Below, piece by piece: positions 27,228 through 37,400 of a stretch of DNA of 64,000 nucleotides. A program made the translations under genes and the position numbers. The stretch is from Haloferula sp. BvORR071 (GTDB taxonomy: Bacteria; Verrucomicrobiota; Verrucomicrobiia; Verrucomicrobiales; Akkermansiaceae), in NCBI RefSeq assembly GCF_000739615.1, contig NZ_BATP01000020.1:124001-188000 (forward strand), in the 5' to 3' direction. Under the pieces are notes generated by a model that saw nothing but the letters and a program-made list of their open reading frames with translations, ran no database searches and had not been told where the DNA came from. How positions within the stretch are numbered: position 1 is the first letter of the stretch; each line of letters starts with the position of its first letter.

Positions 27228-30200
27228 ATGGCAATCGGCACGGCAGCACCCTGGCGCATCCGCGTCGATACCGGCGGCACCTTCACCGACGCCTGGGCGC
27301 TTGGCCCCGATGCCATCGAGCGCCGTGCCAAGATCCTCTCCGATGGCACCCTCCGCTGCCGCCTCATCTCCAAGCAGGATGACAACTACTGGCTCACCGA
27401 CTCCGAGCTCCCCGCTCTCGATTCGACCTTCCGCAACTGGCACGATGGCGACACCATCGTCCAAGACAGCCGCGAAGGCGCCAAGCTCCTCCAGCTCTCC
27501 GGAGATACGAAAAACCTGGTAGCTGGCCAAATCCTCACCCTCTCCTGCGGCGATGAGGCGCCCGTCGCCGTCGCCCGCATCCTCACCGGCACCCCCGCCG
27601 GTGCAAAGCTCCCGCCTGCCGACTTCCGAGTCGCCACCACGCGCGGCACCAACGCCCTCCTCGAACGCAAGGGTGCCCGCCTCGCCTTCTTCACCACCCA
27701 CGGCTTCGCTGACCTGTTAGAGATCCGCGACCAGCGCCGAGCCCGCCTCTTCTCGCTTTCGCAGCCCGCGCCTGAAGTCCTCCCCGCCTTCACCGCCGCG
27801 ATCCACGCCCGCCTTGATCGCGAGGGCAATGTCGTCGTCCCTCTCGAGGAAGACGCCCTCCGCGCCGCGGCCCGCGATGCCATTGCCCAAGGCTGCAGCG
27901 TCGCCGCCGTCGCCCTGCTCCATTCCTGGAAAGACCCACAGCAGGAACAGCGCGCTGGCGAAATCCTCCGCGAGTCCGGCTTCACCCACGTCATCCTCTC
28001 TGCGGAAATCGCACCGCTCATCCGCCTGCTCCCGCGCGCCGAGACCGCCGTCGCCGAAGCCTTTCTAACACCCGTTATGGAGCACTTCGTCCGCCGCGTC
28101 GCGAGTGCCCTTGATGGCAGCGAGCCATGGCTTATGACCAGCGCCGGCGGCCTCGTCCCCGCCAGCCGCTTCCGGCCAAAGGACTCGCTCCTCTCCGGTC
28201 CCGCCGGTGGCCTCGTCGGTGCCGCGGAGCTCGCCCGGGCCGCCGGCTTCCCGCGCGTCCTCACCTTCGACATGGGCGGCACCAGCACCGATGTCGCGCG
28301 CATCGATGGCCCCTTCGTTTGGCGCCAAGAGCAAGAGATCGGCCCCGCCCGCGTCTTCGCCCCCGCACTCAAGATCGAAACGGTGGCCGCTGGCGGTGGC
28401 TCCATCTGCCGCTTCCACAATGGCCGCCTCGAAGTCGGCCCCGATAGCGCCGGCGCCGATCCCGGCCCTGCCTGCTACGGCCGCGGCGGCCCTCTGACAC
28501 TCACCGATGTCAATATCCTCGCCGGTTACATGGACGCAGCCAAGGCAGGCATCCCCCTCGATCGCGCCGCCGCCGAGGCCCGCCTCGATGAGCTTCTAAC
28601 AGACCTCCGTAACGCGGGCGAATCCACCACCGCCGAAGCCCTGCTCGCCGGTCTCCGCGAACTTGCCGTCGAGACCATGGCCGAGGCGATCCGCGGCGTC
28701 AGCGTCCGCGAAGGCTGCGCCCCTCAGGACTTTGCCCTCCTCGCCTTCGGCGGTGCCGGCCCGCAGCACGCCTGCGCCGTCGCGGAGAAGCTTGGCGTCA
28801 GCACCGTTCTCGTTCCTGCCGATGCCGGCCTGCTTAGCGCTTGGGGCCTCGAACGCGCCCGCCGCCAGGAGCAGCGCGTGAAGCAAGTCCTCGCTTCTTT
28901 CGACAGCATCGCCGCCGATCTAACAGGCGCATGGCAAGCCCTCGCCAGCGGAGCTGCCAGCGGCCTCGACCATCCCGAATTCCGCTGGCTCGCCGACCTC
29001 CGTCTCAAGGGCCAGGATACCGCCCTCACCGTCGAGGCCACCTCTGCCGCCGAGTCCACCACCTCACTCAAGGACAAATTCGTCACCGAGTACCGCGCTC
29101 TCTACGGCTACCCGCCCACCGCCGGCCGGGAACTCGAGCTCGTCGCCCTCCGAGTCGTCGCCGAAGAACACAGCTCTCCCTCCATCCCCGAAGCCTTCCC
29201 CGACGAAACAACACCCGGTCCTCTCCTCCTGCAGGACCGCTTCTCCACCTGCGTCATCCCCGAAGGCTGGCAGATGCGGAAAGGCAGCAAAGACACCCTG
29301 CTGCTGGATCGCCCCACTTCTTCACCACTCCGCACTCCGCTCTCCCCGCTCGGCACTCCTTCCACCGTTTCCGCCGGCCTCTTCCGCAGCCGCTTCGAAG
29401 GCATCGTCACCGCCATGGGCGAGATGCTGCGCCGCACCGCCCTCTCCACTAACGTCAAGGAACGCCTCGACTTCTCCTGCGCCCTGTTAGATGCAGACGG
29501 CCACCTCGTCGCCAGCGCCCCGCACGTCCCTGTCCACCTCGGTGCCCTCGGCGTCTGCGTCCGCGAAGTCCTCAAGATCCTCGATCCCGGCCCCGGCGAT
29601 GTCGTCATCACCAATCACCCCGCCTTTGGTGGCTCGCACCTGCCGGACGTCACTCTGATCGCACCAGTCTTCGATCCTTCGGGCGAGCGCGTCGCCTTCG
29701 TCGCGAACCGCGCCCACCACGCCGAGATCGGTGGCAAGGCTCCAGGCTCCATGCCCGCCGATGCCAAGGTCCTCGCTGAGGAAGGCGTCGTCATCGCCCC
29801 GCGCCTGCTAATGGCAGGCGGCGAACCGCTCTTCGATGAAGTGGAAGAGCTGCTGCTCGATGCTCCCTGGGCCTCGCGGCGCATCGGCGACAACCTCGCC
29901 GACCTGGAAGCCCAGCTCGCCTCTGTCCTCCACGGCAGCATCGCCATCAAACGCCTCATCGCCGAACATGGCGGCGACACCGTCCGCAGCGAACTCCGCG
30001 GCATCCTCGACCGCTCCGCCGCCCTCATGGCCACCCGCCTCGCCACCGTGGACATCGATCATGAAGTGATCTCCAGCTTCGACGATGGAACCCCGCTCCA
30101 GGTCCATCTCACCGCCTCCGCTGGCTCGATGAAGATCGACTTCACTGGCACCGGTCCCGTCCACCCGCGCAATCTCAATGCCACTCCCGCCATTGTCCGT

Positions 30201-30887
30201 AGCGTCGTCCTCTACGCATTGCGTCTCTGGCTCGGCGAAGACATCCCGCTCAACGAAGGCCTGCTAGAGACCGTCGATATCATCGTTCCCACCGGTCTCC
30301 TCTCGCCTGACTTCGACCCCGATCCGGCCAAGGCCCCCGCCGTCGTCGGCGGCAATGTCGAGACCAGCCAGCGCCTCACCGACCTCCTGCTGGAAGCCCT
30401 CGACCTCGCCGCCAATGGTCCCGGCACCATGAACAACTTCCTCTTCGGCGACGAGAGCTTCGGCTACTACGAAACCCTCGCCGGCGGCTCCGGCGCCGGC
30501 CCGCAGCACCACGGTGCCTCCGGCCGCCACGTCCACATGACAAATACCGCCATCACCGACCCCGAGATCCTCGAACACCGCTTCCCCGTCCGCCTCTGGA
30601 AGTACGAGATCCGCCGTAATTCCGGCGGCCACGGCCTGCATACCGGCGGTGATGGCGTCATCCGCGAAGTCGAGTTCCTCGAGCCACTTACTGTCTCCTT
30701 CCTCACCGAACGCCGCAACAGCTCCCCCCAAGGCCTCCACGGCGGCCAAGCCGGTCAGCACGGCATGCAGCACCGCATCCTCCCCGACGGCACCGAACAA
30801 CTCCTCCCCGGCGCCGTCACCTACCAAGCCAGCGCCAACGAGCGCGTCCGCATCTCCACCCCCGGCGGCGGTGGCTGGGGAACCTAA
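27228..30887 (+). CDS. Fused 5-oxoprolinase (hydantoinase A and B halves in one chain)
   Basis: The enzyme opens 5-oxo-L-proline to L-glutamate with ATP. The 1219 residues hold the HyuA half first (IRVDTGGTFTDAWALG, ATTRGTNALLERKGAR, LTFDMGGTSTDVARIDGPF, AGADPGPACYGRGG), then a linker near residue 690, then the HyuB half (FRSRFEGIVTAMGEMLRRTALSTNVKERLDFSC, seen here as GIVTAMGEMLRRTALS; GDVVITNHPAFGGSHLPD; RNSGGHGLHTGGDG). An unusual spacer of about 80 residues separates GGTFTD from the TRGTNA strand and adds beta-rich sequence. The start is the ATG at 27228. The gene is unlinked to other glutathione-cycle genes. The family call is firm; 5-oxoproline as substrate is the usual but unproven choice. 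Confidence 0.93.
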   Translation: MAIGTAAPWRIRVDTGGTFTDAWALGPDAIERRAKILSDGTLRCRLISKQDDNYWLTDSELPALDSTFRNWHDGDTIVQDSREGAKLLQLSGDTKNLVAGQILTLSCGDEAPVAVARILTGTPAGAKLPPADFRVATTRGTNALLERKGARLAFFTTHGFADLLEIRDQRRARLFSLSQPAPEVLPAFTAAIHARLDREGNVVVPLEEDALRAAARDAIAQGCSVAAVALLHSWKDPQQEQRAGEILRESGFTHVILSAEIAPLIRLLPRAETAVAEAFLTPVMEHFVRRVASALDGSEPWLMTSAGGLVPASRFRPKDSLLSGPAGGLVGAAELARAAGFPRVLTFDMGGTSTDVARIDGPFVWRQEQEIGPARVFAPALKIETVAAGGGSICRFHNGRLEVGPDSAGADPGPACYGRGGPLTLTDVNILAGYMDAAKAGIPLDRAAAEARLDELLTDLRNAGESTTAEALLAGLRELAVETMAEAIRGVSVREGCAPQDFALLAFGGAGPQHACAVAEKLGVSTVLVPADAGLLSAWGLERARRQEQRVKQVLASFDSIAADLTGAWQALASGAASGLDHPEFRWLADLRLKGQDTALTVEATSAAESTTSLKDKFVTEYRALYGYPPTAGRELELVALRVVAEEHSSPSIPEAFPDETTPGPLLLQDRFSTCVIPEGWQMRKGSKDTLLLDRPTSSPLRTPLSPLGTPSTVSAGLFRSRFEGIVTAMGEMLRRTALSTNVKERLDFSCALLDADGHLVASAPHVPVHLGALGVCVREVLKILDPGPGDVVITNHPAFGGSHLPDVTLIAPVFDPSGERVAFVANRAHHAEIGGKAPGSMPADAKVLAEEGVVIAPRLLMAGGEPLFDEVEELLLDAPWASRRIGDNLADLEAQLASVLHGSIAIKRLIAEHGGDTVRSELRGILDRSAALMATRLATVDIDHEVISSFDDGTPLQVHLTASAGSMKIDFTGTGPVHPRNLNATPAIVRSVVLYALRLWLGEDIPLNEGLLETVDIIVPTGLLSPDFDPDPAKAPAVVGGNVETSQRLTDLLLEALDLAANGPGTMNNFLFGDESFGYYETLAGGSGAGPQHHGASGRHVHMTNTAITDPEILEHRFPVRLWKYEIRRNSGGHGLHTGGDGVIREVEFLEPLTVSFLTERRNSSPQGLHGGQAGQHGMQHRILPDGTEQLLPGAVTYQASANERVRISTPGGGGWGT

Positions 30888-30918
30888 CCGTCTCCCGCTT
30901 CGCGGCGCAGCCGCTTTC

Positions 30919-30985
30919 GGAGTGCGCGCGAGAATCGCCGCTTTTTGTGCGCGTTCACCCTTTCCAACGCCACCCAAGTTCTAGG
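30919..30985. repeat. Left copy of an intergenic direct repeat
   Basis: This 67-base element starts GGAGTGCG, contains ATCGCCGCTTT-n-TGTGCG, and ends with the 19-base block ACGCCACCCAAGTTCTAGG. A second copy in the same orientation lies at 34042-34107 with the end block identical. The two copies bracket the two-gene cassette at 31110-33997. Confidence 0.65.
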
Positions 30986-31109
30986 CCGATCCCCGCCCAA
31001 AGAGGGAAACGGCCCCACCGCAGCACCAGAGCAGGACAAAATGGTGAATTGCCAATCAACTCCCTGATCTGCTGAGATGGTTACTCAGTTATCTCGCTGT
31101 TTTCCTTTC

Positions 31110-32663
31110 ATGAGCCGCCGCCCCCTTCTCCTCATCGGAAGCCACCTTGCCGTTCTCGGCCTCGTCTACGGCATCACCCGCGGCAGCACCCACAGCCCCA
31201 GCGCCAGCAACCCCGCATCACCCCACCCCAACGCGAAGTCCGCCGACCGCAACAACTCCGGACCAAGCGCCGATGGCCAGGCCTTGCTCGCCGACTTCAT
31301 CCAGCACCAGAAGGAGAGCTCCACTTCACCCTACAGGTTGCTGAAGGCCACCCTCCCCGTCGCCGCCGATCCCGAGGCCGCGGCGATCGAAGCGATCCGC
31401 GCCTACTCCGCCATGAAACGGGGCGAGGCCCCTAACGGCGAAGAAGCCGAACGCCAGTTGACCGAGCTTGCCGTGCGCGTCCTCCACTGGTTGCGCCAAG
31501 CCAAAGACCCCGCCGAGATCATCAAATTCCTGGCCACCGACGAAGTCGCCAGGGAGATGGATCTCCTTCCATCCCTCTGCTATACCGCCATCAAGGACGC
31601 GGCCGCCGAACAAGGGATCACCAAGTCCTGGCCCTGGCTATGGAAGAACCCCTCCACCCGCGAGCCCTTCGGGCGCGTCGCCATGGAGGAGATGAAAGCG
31701 GGAGGAGGCTTCGCCCTGATCTTGCAGCTCGAAGCCGCCATGAAGGGCGACCCCTTGTTCTCCAGCCAGCGCCGCTTTGTCGCGATCGATCCCTCCGGCA
31801 AGCGGGAACAATACTACCTGCAAGTGGGCACGGCGACACCCTTCAGGGACCGGCAGGCCCTGTTCGACTTCGCCATATCCCCCGACCAACAAGAGGTCCG
31901 CTCGGATCTACTGCGGGGCTTCGCCCGCAGCAGCGAGGAGGCCGCCCAGTGGCTGCTGGAGCGGGAAGGCCTCGACCCGGAAATGGCGGACTTCGCGCGC
32001 AAGCGGCAGAACTTCCTCGCCTCTAGCAATACCTCCTTGGATTACGACCGCCGCATCGAAGCCCTCCAACAATCGTCCGACCAGGAGGGCAAGGACCACC
32101 AGACGCTGCTCAATGAAATGGTCCAACGCGACCTCCTCAAGATCCTCACCGAAGACCGCGACTGGCGCTACGAATTCCGCAACGGCGTCTCCTCGCTCGA
32201 TGACGTGACCGCCGCGATTCGCAGCGCCATGCCGGAGGTGCCGCCCGAGGCGGAGGAAGCGCTGCTGGTTTCACTCTACCGACAACTCGTCGAAGAGGAC
32301 GCCAAAAAGGCCCTGCCCCTGCTCGACTCACTACCGGAAGACCGCCGTCGCGACGCCTTGTTCAACTCCACCTGGCAGAGCATGGTGAACATCGATCCCG
32401 ACGACTATCTCAGCTTCTTCTCCTCGCTGCCGGAACCCGTGACAGCGGAGGAGAAGGACTATCGGACCAAGGGCTGGAACTGGAAGGCGCGCGGCTTCCT
32501 CATGCGCTACGGCGACGATTACGTCGAGTGGGTCAAGCAGATGCCGCCGGGCATCGACAAGGAAACCGCGATGAACTCCCTCATCTGGGCCACGCGCGAG
32601 CAGAACCCGGCCGAAGCCCGCAAGCTGAGCGATCAACTCTATCCGCCCAAGAAAAGCGAATGA
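31110..32663 (+). CDS. Anchored or exported helical-repeat-like protein of unknown function (first of a coupled pair)
   Basis: The 517-residue protein starts at the ATG at 31110 (MSRRPLLLIGSHLAVLGLVYG), a signal or membrane anchor; an in-frame ATG at 31077 would bury that segment. After a Ser/Pro-rich linker the body is largely helical, with stretches such as FARSSEEAAQWLLEREGLDP, LYRQLVEEDAKKALPLLDSLP and NPAEARKLSDQLYPP that suggest TPR- or Sel1-like repeats without a clear consensus. Its stop overlaps the next ATG (ATGA). It and its neighbour share the same plan and are probably distant paralogues. The function is unknown. Confidence 0.7.
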   Translation: MSRRPLLLIGSHLAVLGLVYGITRGSTHSPSASNPASPHPNAKSADRNNSGPSADGQALLADFIQHQKESSTSPYRLLKATLPVAADPEAAAIEAIRAYSAMKRGEAPNGEEAERQLTELAVRVLHWLRQAKDPAEIIKFLATDEVAREMDLLPSLCYTAIKDAAAEQGITKSWPWLWKNPSTREPFGRVAMEEMKAGGGFALILQLEAAMKGDPLFSSQRRFVAIDPSGKREQYYLQVGTATPFRDRQALFDFAISPDQQEVRSDLLRGFARSSEEAAQWLLEREGLDPEMADFARKRQNFLASSNTSLDYDRRIEALQQSSDQEGKDHQTLLNEMVQRDLLKILTEDRDWRYEFRNGVSSLDDVTAAIRSAMPEVPPEAEEALLVSLYRQLVEEDAKKALPLLDSLPEDRRRDALFNSTWQSMVNIDPDDYLSFFSSLPEPVTAEEKDYRTKGWNWKARGFLMRYGDDYVEWVKQMPPGIDKETAMNSLIWATREQNPAEARKLSDQLYPPKKSE

Positions 32664-33997
32664 AGCGAAACAGCGTTTTCATCCTTCTCGCCAGTCACCT
32701 CGCGGTGGCAGCCCTCGGGCTGCTCCTCGCCTTGCCGGATCAAGCCGGCAAAACCGCGGATCCGGAGAGCAATCAAAGCTCCCCCGCGGCCACGGGCCAT
32801 GCCCCCGGCGGTAAGACTCCACCGCGGCAAAAGAGCGGCAGCTTCCAGCCATCCACCTCATGGCGTGGCGGCGAGTTCGCGCGTGCCTGGAAGGCCGTCC
32901 GCACCGCCAAGCTCTCCACCACCGAGCGGATCAAGCTCCAGCGCGACCTCCTGAGGCAATGGGCCGAGGTCGATCTGGTCGCGGCGATCGAGGCCGCCTT
33001 GGCGGAGGAATGGGATAGAGACAATGGCGGCTACTACGATCCTAGTGGTCCCCTCTTGGATTGCTTCTCCGCTGAGCTAGCCAAGGATCCCGCCCGCGGC
33101 TGGGAAATGATCCGCCGCCGCCAGTTCGGGGTGGGCACCGGCATGCTGCGCCACGTCTGGATCAGCGCGGTCGGAAACAAGGATCCGCTCTTCCTCGCCT
33201 CCAAACTCGGCGAGCTTTCCTGGCGCGACCGCAATGAAGCGATCGCCGCCTGCCGCTCGGAACTCCGGCCAGGCTCGGAGACGGCGGAGAAGTTGTTCGC
33301 TGTGCTCGCCCGCCTTCCCGAGGATGTGGTGAGCGCGGAGGATCTACTGAAGTTTTCCGGTCGCTCGGCGGCAGACAATACCCCGGAAGCCCTCAAGCAA
33401 GAAATCCTCGGTCTGGGCCCGCAGGACCAGCGCATGGCCAAGGTCCTCGCCATCCAGTGGGGCCGGCAGCTCTCCTCGCAAAGCGTCGCGGAGATCGAAG
33501 CGCAGGTCGCCGCCGTGCCAGAAGCGCTCCGCAGCGAGGTGCTGTGGTCGGCCTTCGACGTTTCGCCCGCGGACTCCGCGGAGAACACCCTCGGTCTCGC
33601 CACCCTGCTGGTGGACAACGGCGCATGGACGAAACTCGAACAACGCGAAACCACCGTCCTGCTCCAGCAACTCGCCCGCGACGGCGCCGCCAAGGAAGTC
33701 GCGGACTGGGCCACCAGCCTGCCGGTGCGCAAGGAAACCACCGAACTCTTCCACCGCAGCGTCGATCACTATCTGAACACGAACATGGACGGCGCGCGCG
33801 AATGGCTCGCCAGCATCCCGCCCGGCGTCTGGCACGACCGCGCCTACGCCGAGTACTCGCAGCAAGCGCTCAACGCCCACAACAACCCCGACGCTTCCCG
33901 TTGGGCCCTCGACCAGATCGGCGACGCAAGCTTCAAGCGCGAGGCCGAGAGCTGGCGCTCGCAGTGGGAGAAGCGCACCGGTTGGAAGGCACGTTGA
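32660..33997 (+). CDS. Anchored or exported helical-repeat-like protein of unknown function (second of a coupled pair)
   Basis: The 445-residue protein begins MKRNSVFILLASHLAVAALGLLL, again a signal or anchor, and shares SHLAV with its partner. The ATG at 32660 lies inside the stop of the preceding gene (ATGA), which favours translational coupling. After a Ser/Pro-rich linker, the sequence has helical repeats (FARAWKAVRTAKLSTTERI, VDLVAAIEAALAEEWDRD, GAREWLASIPPG, NNPDASRWALDQIGD) recalling its upstream partner. No catalytic motif is seen. A role as an envelope scaffold pair is a guess. Confidence 0.7.
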   Translation: MKRNSVFILLASHLAVAALGLLLALPDQAGKTADPESNQSSPAATGHAPGGKTPPRQKSGSFQPSTSWRGGEFARAWKAVRTAKLSTTERIKLQRDLLRQWAEVDLVAAIEAALAEEWDRDNGGYYDPSGPLLDCFSAELAKDPARGWEMIRRRQFGVGTGMLRHVWISAVGNKDPLFLASKLGELSWRDRNEAIAACRSELRPGSETAEKLFAVLARLPEDVVSAEDLLKFSGRSAADNTPEALKQEILGLGPQDQRMAKVLAIQWGRQLSSQSVAEIEAQVAAVPEALRSEVLWSAFDVSPADSAENTLGLATLLVDNGAWTKLEQRETTVLLQQLARDGAAKEVADWATSLPVRKETTELFHRSVDHYLNTNMDGAREWLASIPPGVWHDRAYAEYSQQALNAHNNPDASRWALDQIGDASFKREAESWRSQWEKRTGWKAR

Positions 33998-34465
33998 ATC
34001 GCACCACCAACACGTGCCCCTATTTGAGCCACAGGTCTCTGGGAGTGCGGTGGGCATCGCCGCTTTCTGTGCGAAGCCTCGCCTCAGCACGCCACCCAAG
34101 TTCTAGGTGGATTCCCCCCACCTCGTGCCCGTCGCGACTGATTCCCAGTGATCGCTTGCTCCAGACCCTCCCCCGCTGCCGTCCTCCCTTAGGCTGAAGC
34201 TTCCGGGAACTCCCACGGCGGGCCGAGGCAACACGCGCCCAAAACGGGCGCACTTCCCAAAGCAGCAGCAGCGCCGCGCGTGGACCTCCCTGTGCCATTC
34301 GCTCCTTTCGTGGTGTCTCTCTGCCTTTGCCCTCCGCATTTCGCCCACCCGCACTAAACCTTCGCTTCCCTGCGATCCGTGTATTCCGTGGCTCATTTCC
34401 GGCTTTTTGCCTGGGCCTTAACCCACCTTGAAACAAGGCGAGCCCATCCCCGCGCCCCTTCTCAT
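33998..34465. other. Intergenic region upstream of the CotH-type protein gene
   Basis: This 468-base gap holds the right copy of the direct repeat (34042-34107). Further on, GTGTATTCCGTGG at about 34378 resembles GTGTATTCCGCGG at about 27150, beside the GCGAAA-rich repeat. The promoter of the CotH-type gene must lie here, but no consensus is clear. An in-frame ATG at 34379 would add 29 residues before the signal peptide; I prefer the later start. No small gene was seen. Confidence 0.45.
34042..34107. repeat. Right copy of the intergenic direct repeat
   Basis: This 66-base copy of the element at 30919-30985 is in the same orientation. GGAGTGCG, ATCGCCGCTTT, TGTGCG and the final 19-base block ACGCCACCCAAGTTCTAGG are conserved; the spacers between them differ. 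Together the two copies flank the coupled gene pair. Confidence 0.65.
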
Positions 34466-37400
34466 ATGCTCCGTTTCCCCGTCCCCCTGCCTTCTCCCGC
34501 TCGGGTCCTTCCTCTCTTGATCGCCTTGGCCGTCCTATGCTGCCTCGCCCCGTCGGCCCGCGCCTTCGACCCCGCCGACTACGGCCACGTCTCCCTGCAC
34601 CTCAAGGCAGACGCGCTCAACCAGGCGGACAATACCCCGGTGCTCAGCTGGGGCCCCTTGAGCGCCGGGGCCAATGAAACACCGGTCTTCACCGCCAGCG
34701 ACCCCCGCTTCAATGGCAAGCCCTCGGTTCACTTCGATGGCATCGACGACGTGATGAAGAGAACCGGCGCGAACTACCAAGCCCGCGCCATCTATGCCGT
34801 GGTCTGCTTGGAAAGTCCCACACCGGCCCTCGCCGGATTGCTGGGCACCGGGAACGACAAGCTGAACATCCGGCGCAACGACTCGACCAGCTTCTATCGT
34901 TCGGCCGGTCACAACGTGGACTCGAATGACTTCGTCGGCAATGGTCCCGTGACCGGCACGCTCTATGTGAATATGACCTCCGCCGGTGCCTACACCACCG
35001 GGGCCGCCCATCTGGTCCGGGCCTTCGCCGGCAGTGACAAGATCTACGAGAACTTCTGGATGGGTAGCCCCTACAGCGGCGCCAATCGCCTTTGGAAGGG
35101 CAGCGTCGCGGAGATCATCGTCTTCCAGGACCAGATGACCACGGAAGCGATGGACCAAGTAAACTGGTATCTCCAGCAGAAGTACAACCTGCCCACCACC
35201 TTCCAGACTCCGGCCCCCGACACCAAGCTGAAGGCGACGGCCGGTAGCATCAGCTCCACCCGCGGCCTGCTCTCCACTGCCGGCGCCCCCGTCACGCTGA
35301 GCTGGGAAACCGAGCGCGCCACCACCCTCTCGGTCAATCAGGGAGTGCAGTCGTCCACCGCGGTTGCCAGCGGTTCGGCTACGGTTTCGCCGACGCAGAC
35401 CACCACCTACACGCTCACCGCGCAAAACTCCACCGGCAGCACCGCCAAGACGGTCACGATCTACATCGGCACCACCGCACAAGCGGCAGTGCTGAATGAA
35501 TTCCTCGCCAGCAACGGTGGCGGACTGACGGATGAGGATGGCGACAGCGGCGACTGGATCGAGATCTTCAACCCGAATCCCTTCGCGATCGATTTGGCCG
35601 GCTATCGCCTCCAGGACTCCGCCAATACCTGGGACTTCCCCGCGCAGTCCGCGATCGAGGCTAGCAGCTATCGCATCGTCTTCGCTTCCTCCAAGAATCG
35701 CACAAATCCAGCCGGCAACCTGCACACGAATTTCAGCCTGAGTGCCGATGGTGAGTACCTCGCGCTGAAGACTCCGCAAGGCGCCATCGCCACCGCCTTC
35801 GCCCCGGCTTACCCGCCGCAGCGGCAAAACCTCTCCGCGGGCTTGTCTAACAACCTCATCGCATTCTACGCGGACCCGACCCCCGGGGCCGCGAATGGCA
35901 CAGCCTCGGCAGGCCTCACGGATGATGTCTACTTCTCGATGCCGCACGGCCTCTACGAATCCGGCTTCCCCTTGGAGCTTTCCTGCATCACCAGCGGCTC
36001 GGTCATCCGCTACACCACGGATGCCAGCACCCCGACGGAAACCAGCGCCGCGTACACCGGCCCGCTCGATATCTCAAGCACCCGCACCATCCGGGCCCGC
36101 GCCTTCCGCAGCGGCTACCTGCCCTCGCCCGTGGTCACCCAGAGCTATATTTTGCTGAATGACGTACTGGCGAACCAGATCTATGCCACCGGCACCGCCC
36201 CCGCCGGATGGCCCGCCGGCACCGTCAATGGCCAGCAATTCCGCTACGGCTGGAACACCACGCTCAAGACGCAATACACCAACCAGCAACTGCTGGACGG
36301 TCTCAAGCAGCTTCCCAGTGTCTCGCTGGTCACAGATCAGGAGAACCTCACCTCCTCGGCAACTGGCATCTATGTCAATGCCGACCAGAAGGGCTCCCTG
36401 TGGGAGCGCCCCGCCTCCTTCGAGTTCATGCCCGCGGATGGCAGCGATGGCTTCCAGATCAATGCCGGCCTGCGCATCCGCGGAGGTGCCAGCCGCGGCG
36501 ATGGCTTCGTCAGGCACGGCTTCCGCCTTTTCTTCCGCGGCGGCTATGGCGATTCCAAGCTCACCTATCCCCTGCACGGCACATCCGGCACCGATCAATT
36601 CGATACCCTCGATCTGCGCACCGAGCAGAACTACCACTGGTCGAATTCCTCCGATGTGCAGAACACGGCCACACACGAAGTCTTCGCCCGCGACTTGATG
36701 GGAGCCACCGGCCAGGCCTCCACCCGCACGCAGTCCTTCCACCTCTATCTGAATGGCCAATACTGGGGCATCTATCAGACCGAGGAACGCGCCCAGGAAG
36801 ATTACGGTGCCACCTACTTCGGCGGACGTTCAGATGACTACGATGTAATCCAAACCTCCAGCCACCCCGCCCTGACCTACGAAGTCTCCAGCGGCCAACT
36901 CGACGCCTGGAGCACCATGTGGAACCTTGCCCGCGCCCACGCGGCAAATCCCACCGATGCGAATTACTTCGCCCTCAGCGGACGCAACGCGAACGGCGTG
37001 CGGAATCCCGCGATGCCCGTGTACGTGGACATCGACAACCTCATCACCTACATGCTGGTGATCTTCTACATCGGCGATGGCGACGCACCGCTGATCAACA
37101 GTCGCGGCTGCAACATCGCCAACAACTGGCGCGGCCTCCGCAACCGCTCCGCCAGCGATGGCTTCCGCTTCTTCGTCCACGACTCGGAGCATTCGATGAA
37201 GACCTCCCTCTTCGTGGAGGACCGGGTCAATACAGCCGCCCCCACTGCCAGCAACCGCCCGAACTTCACCTACTCCAATCCGGAGTGGATCCACGAGGAC
37301 CTCAGCGCCAGCCCCGAGTACCGCATCCGCTTTGCGGACATCATCCAGAAGCATCTCTTCAATGGTGGAGCAATCACGCCCTCTGCCGCGCAGGCACTCT

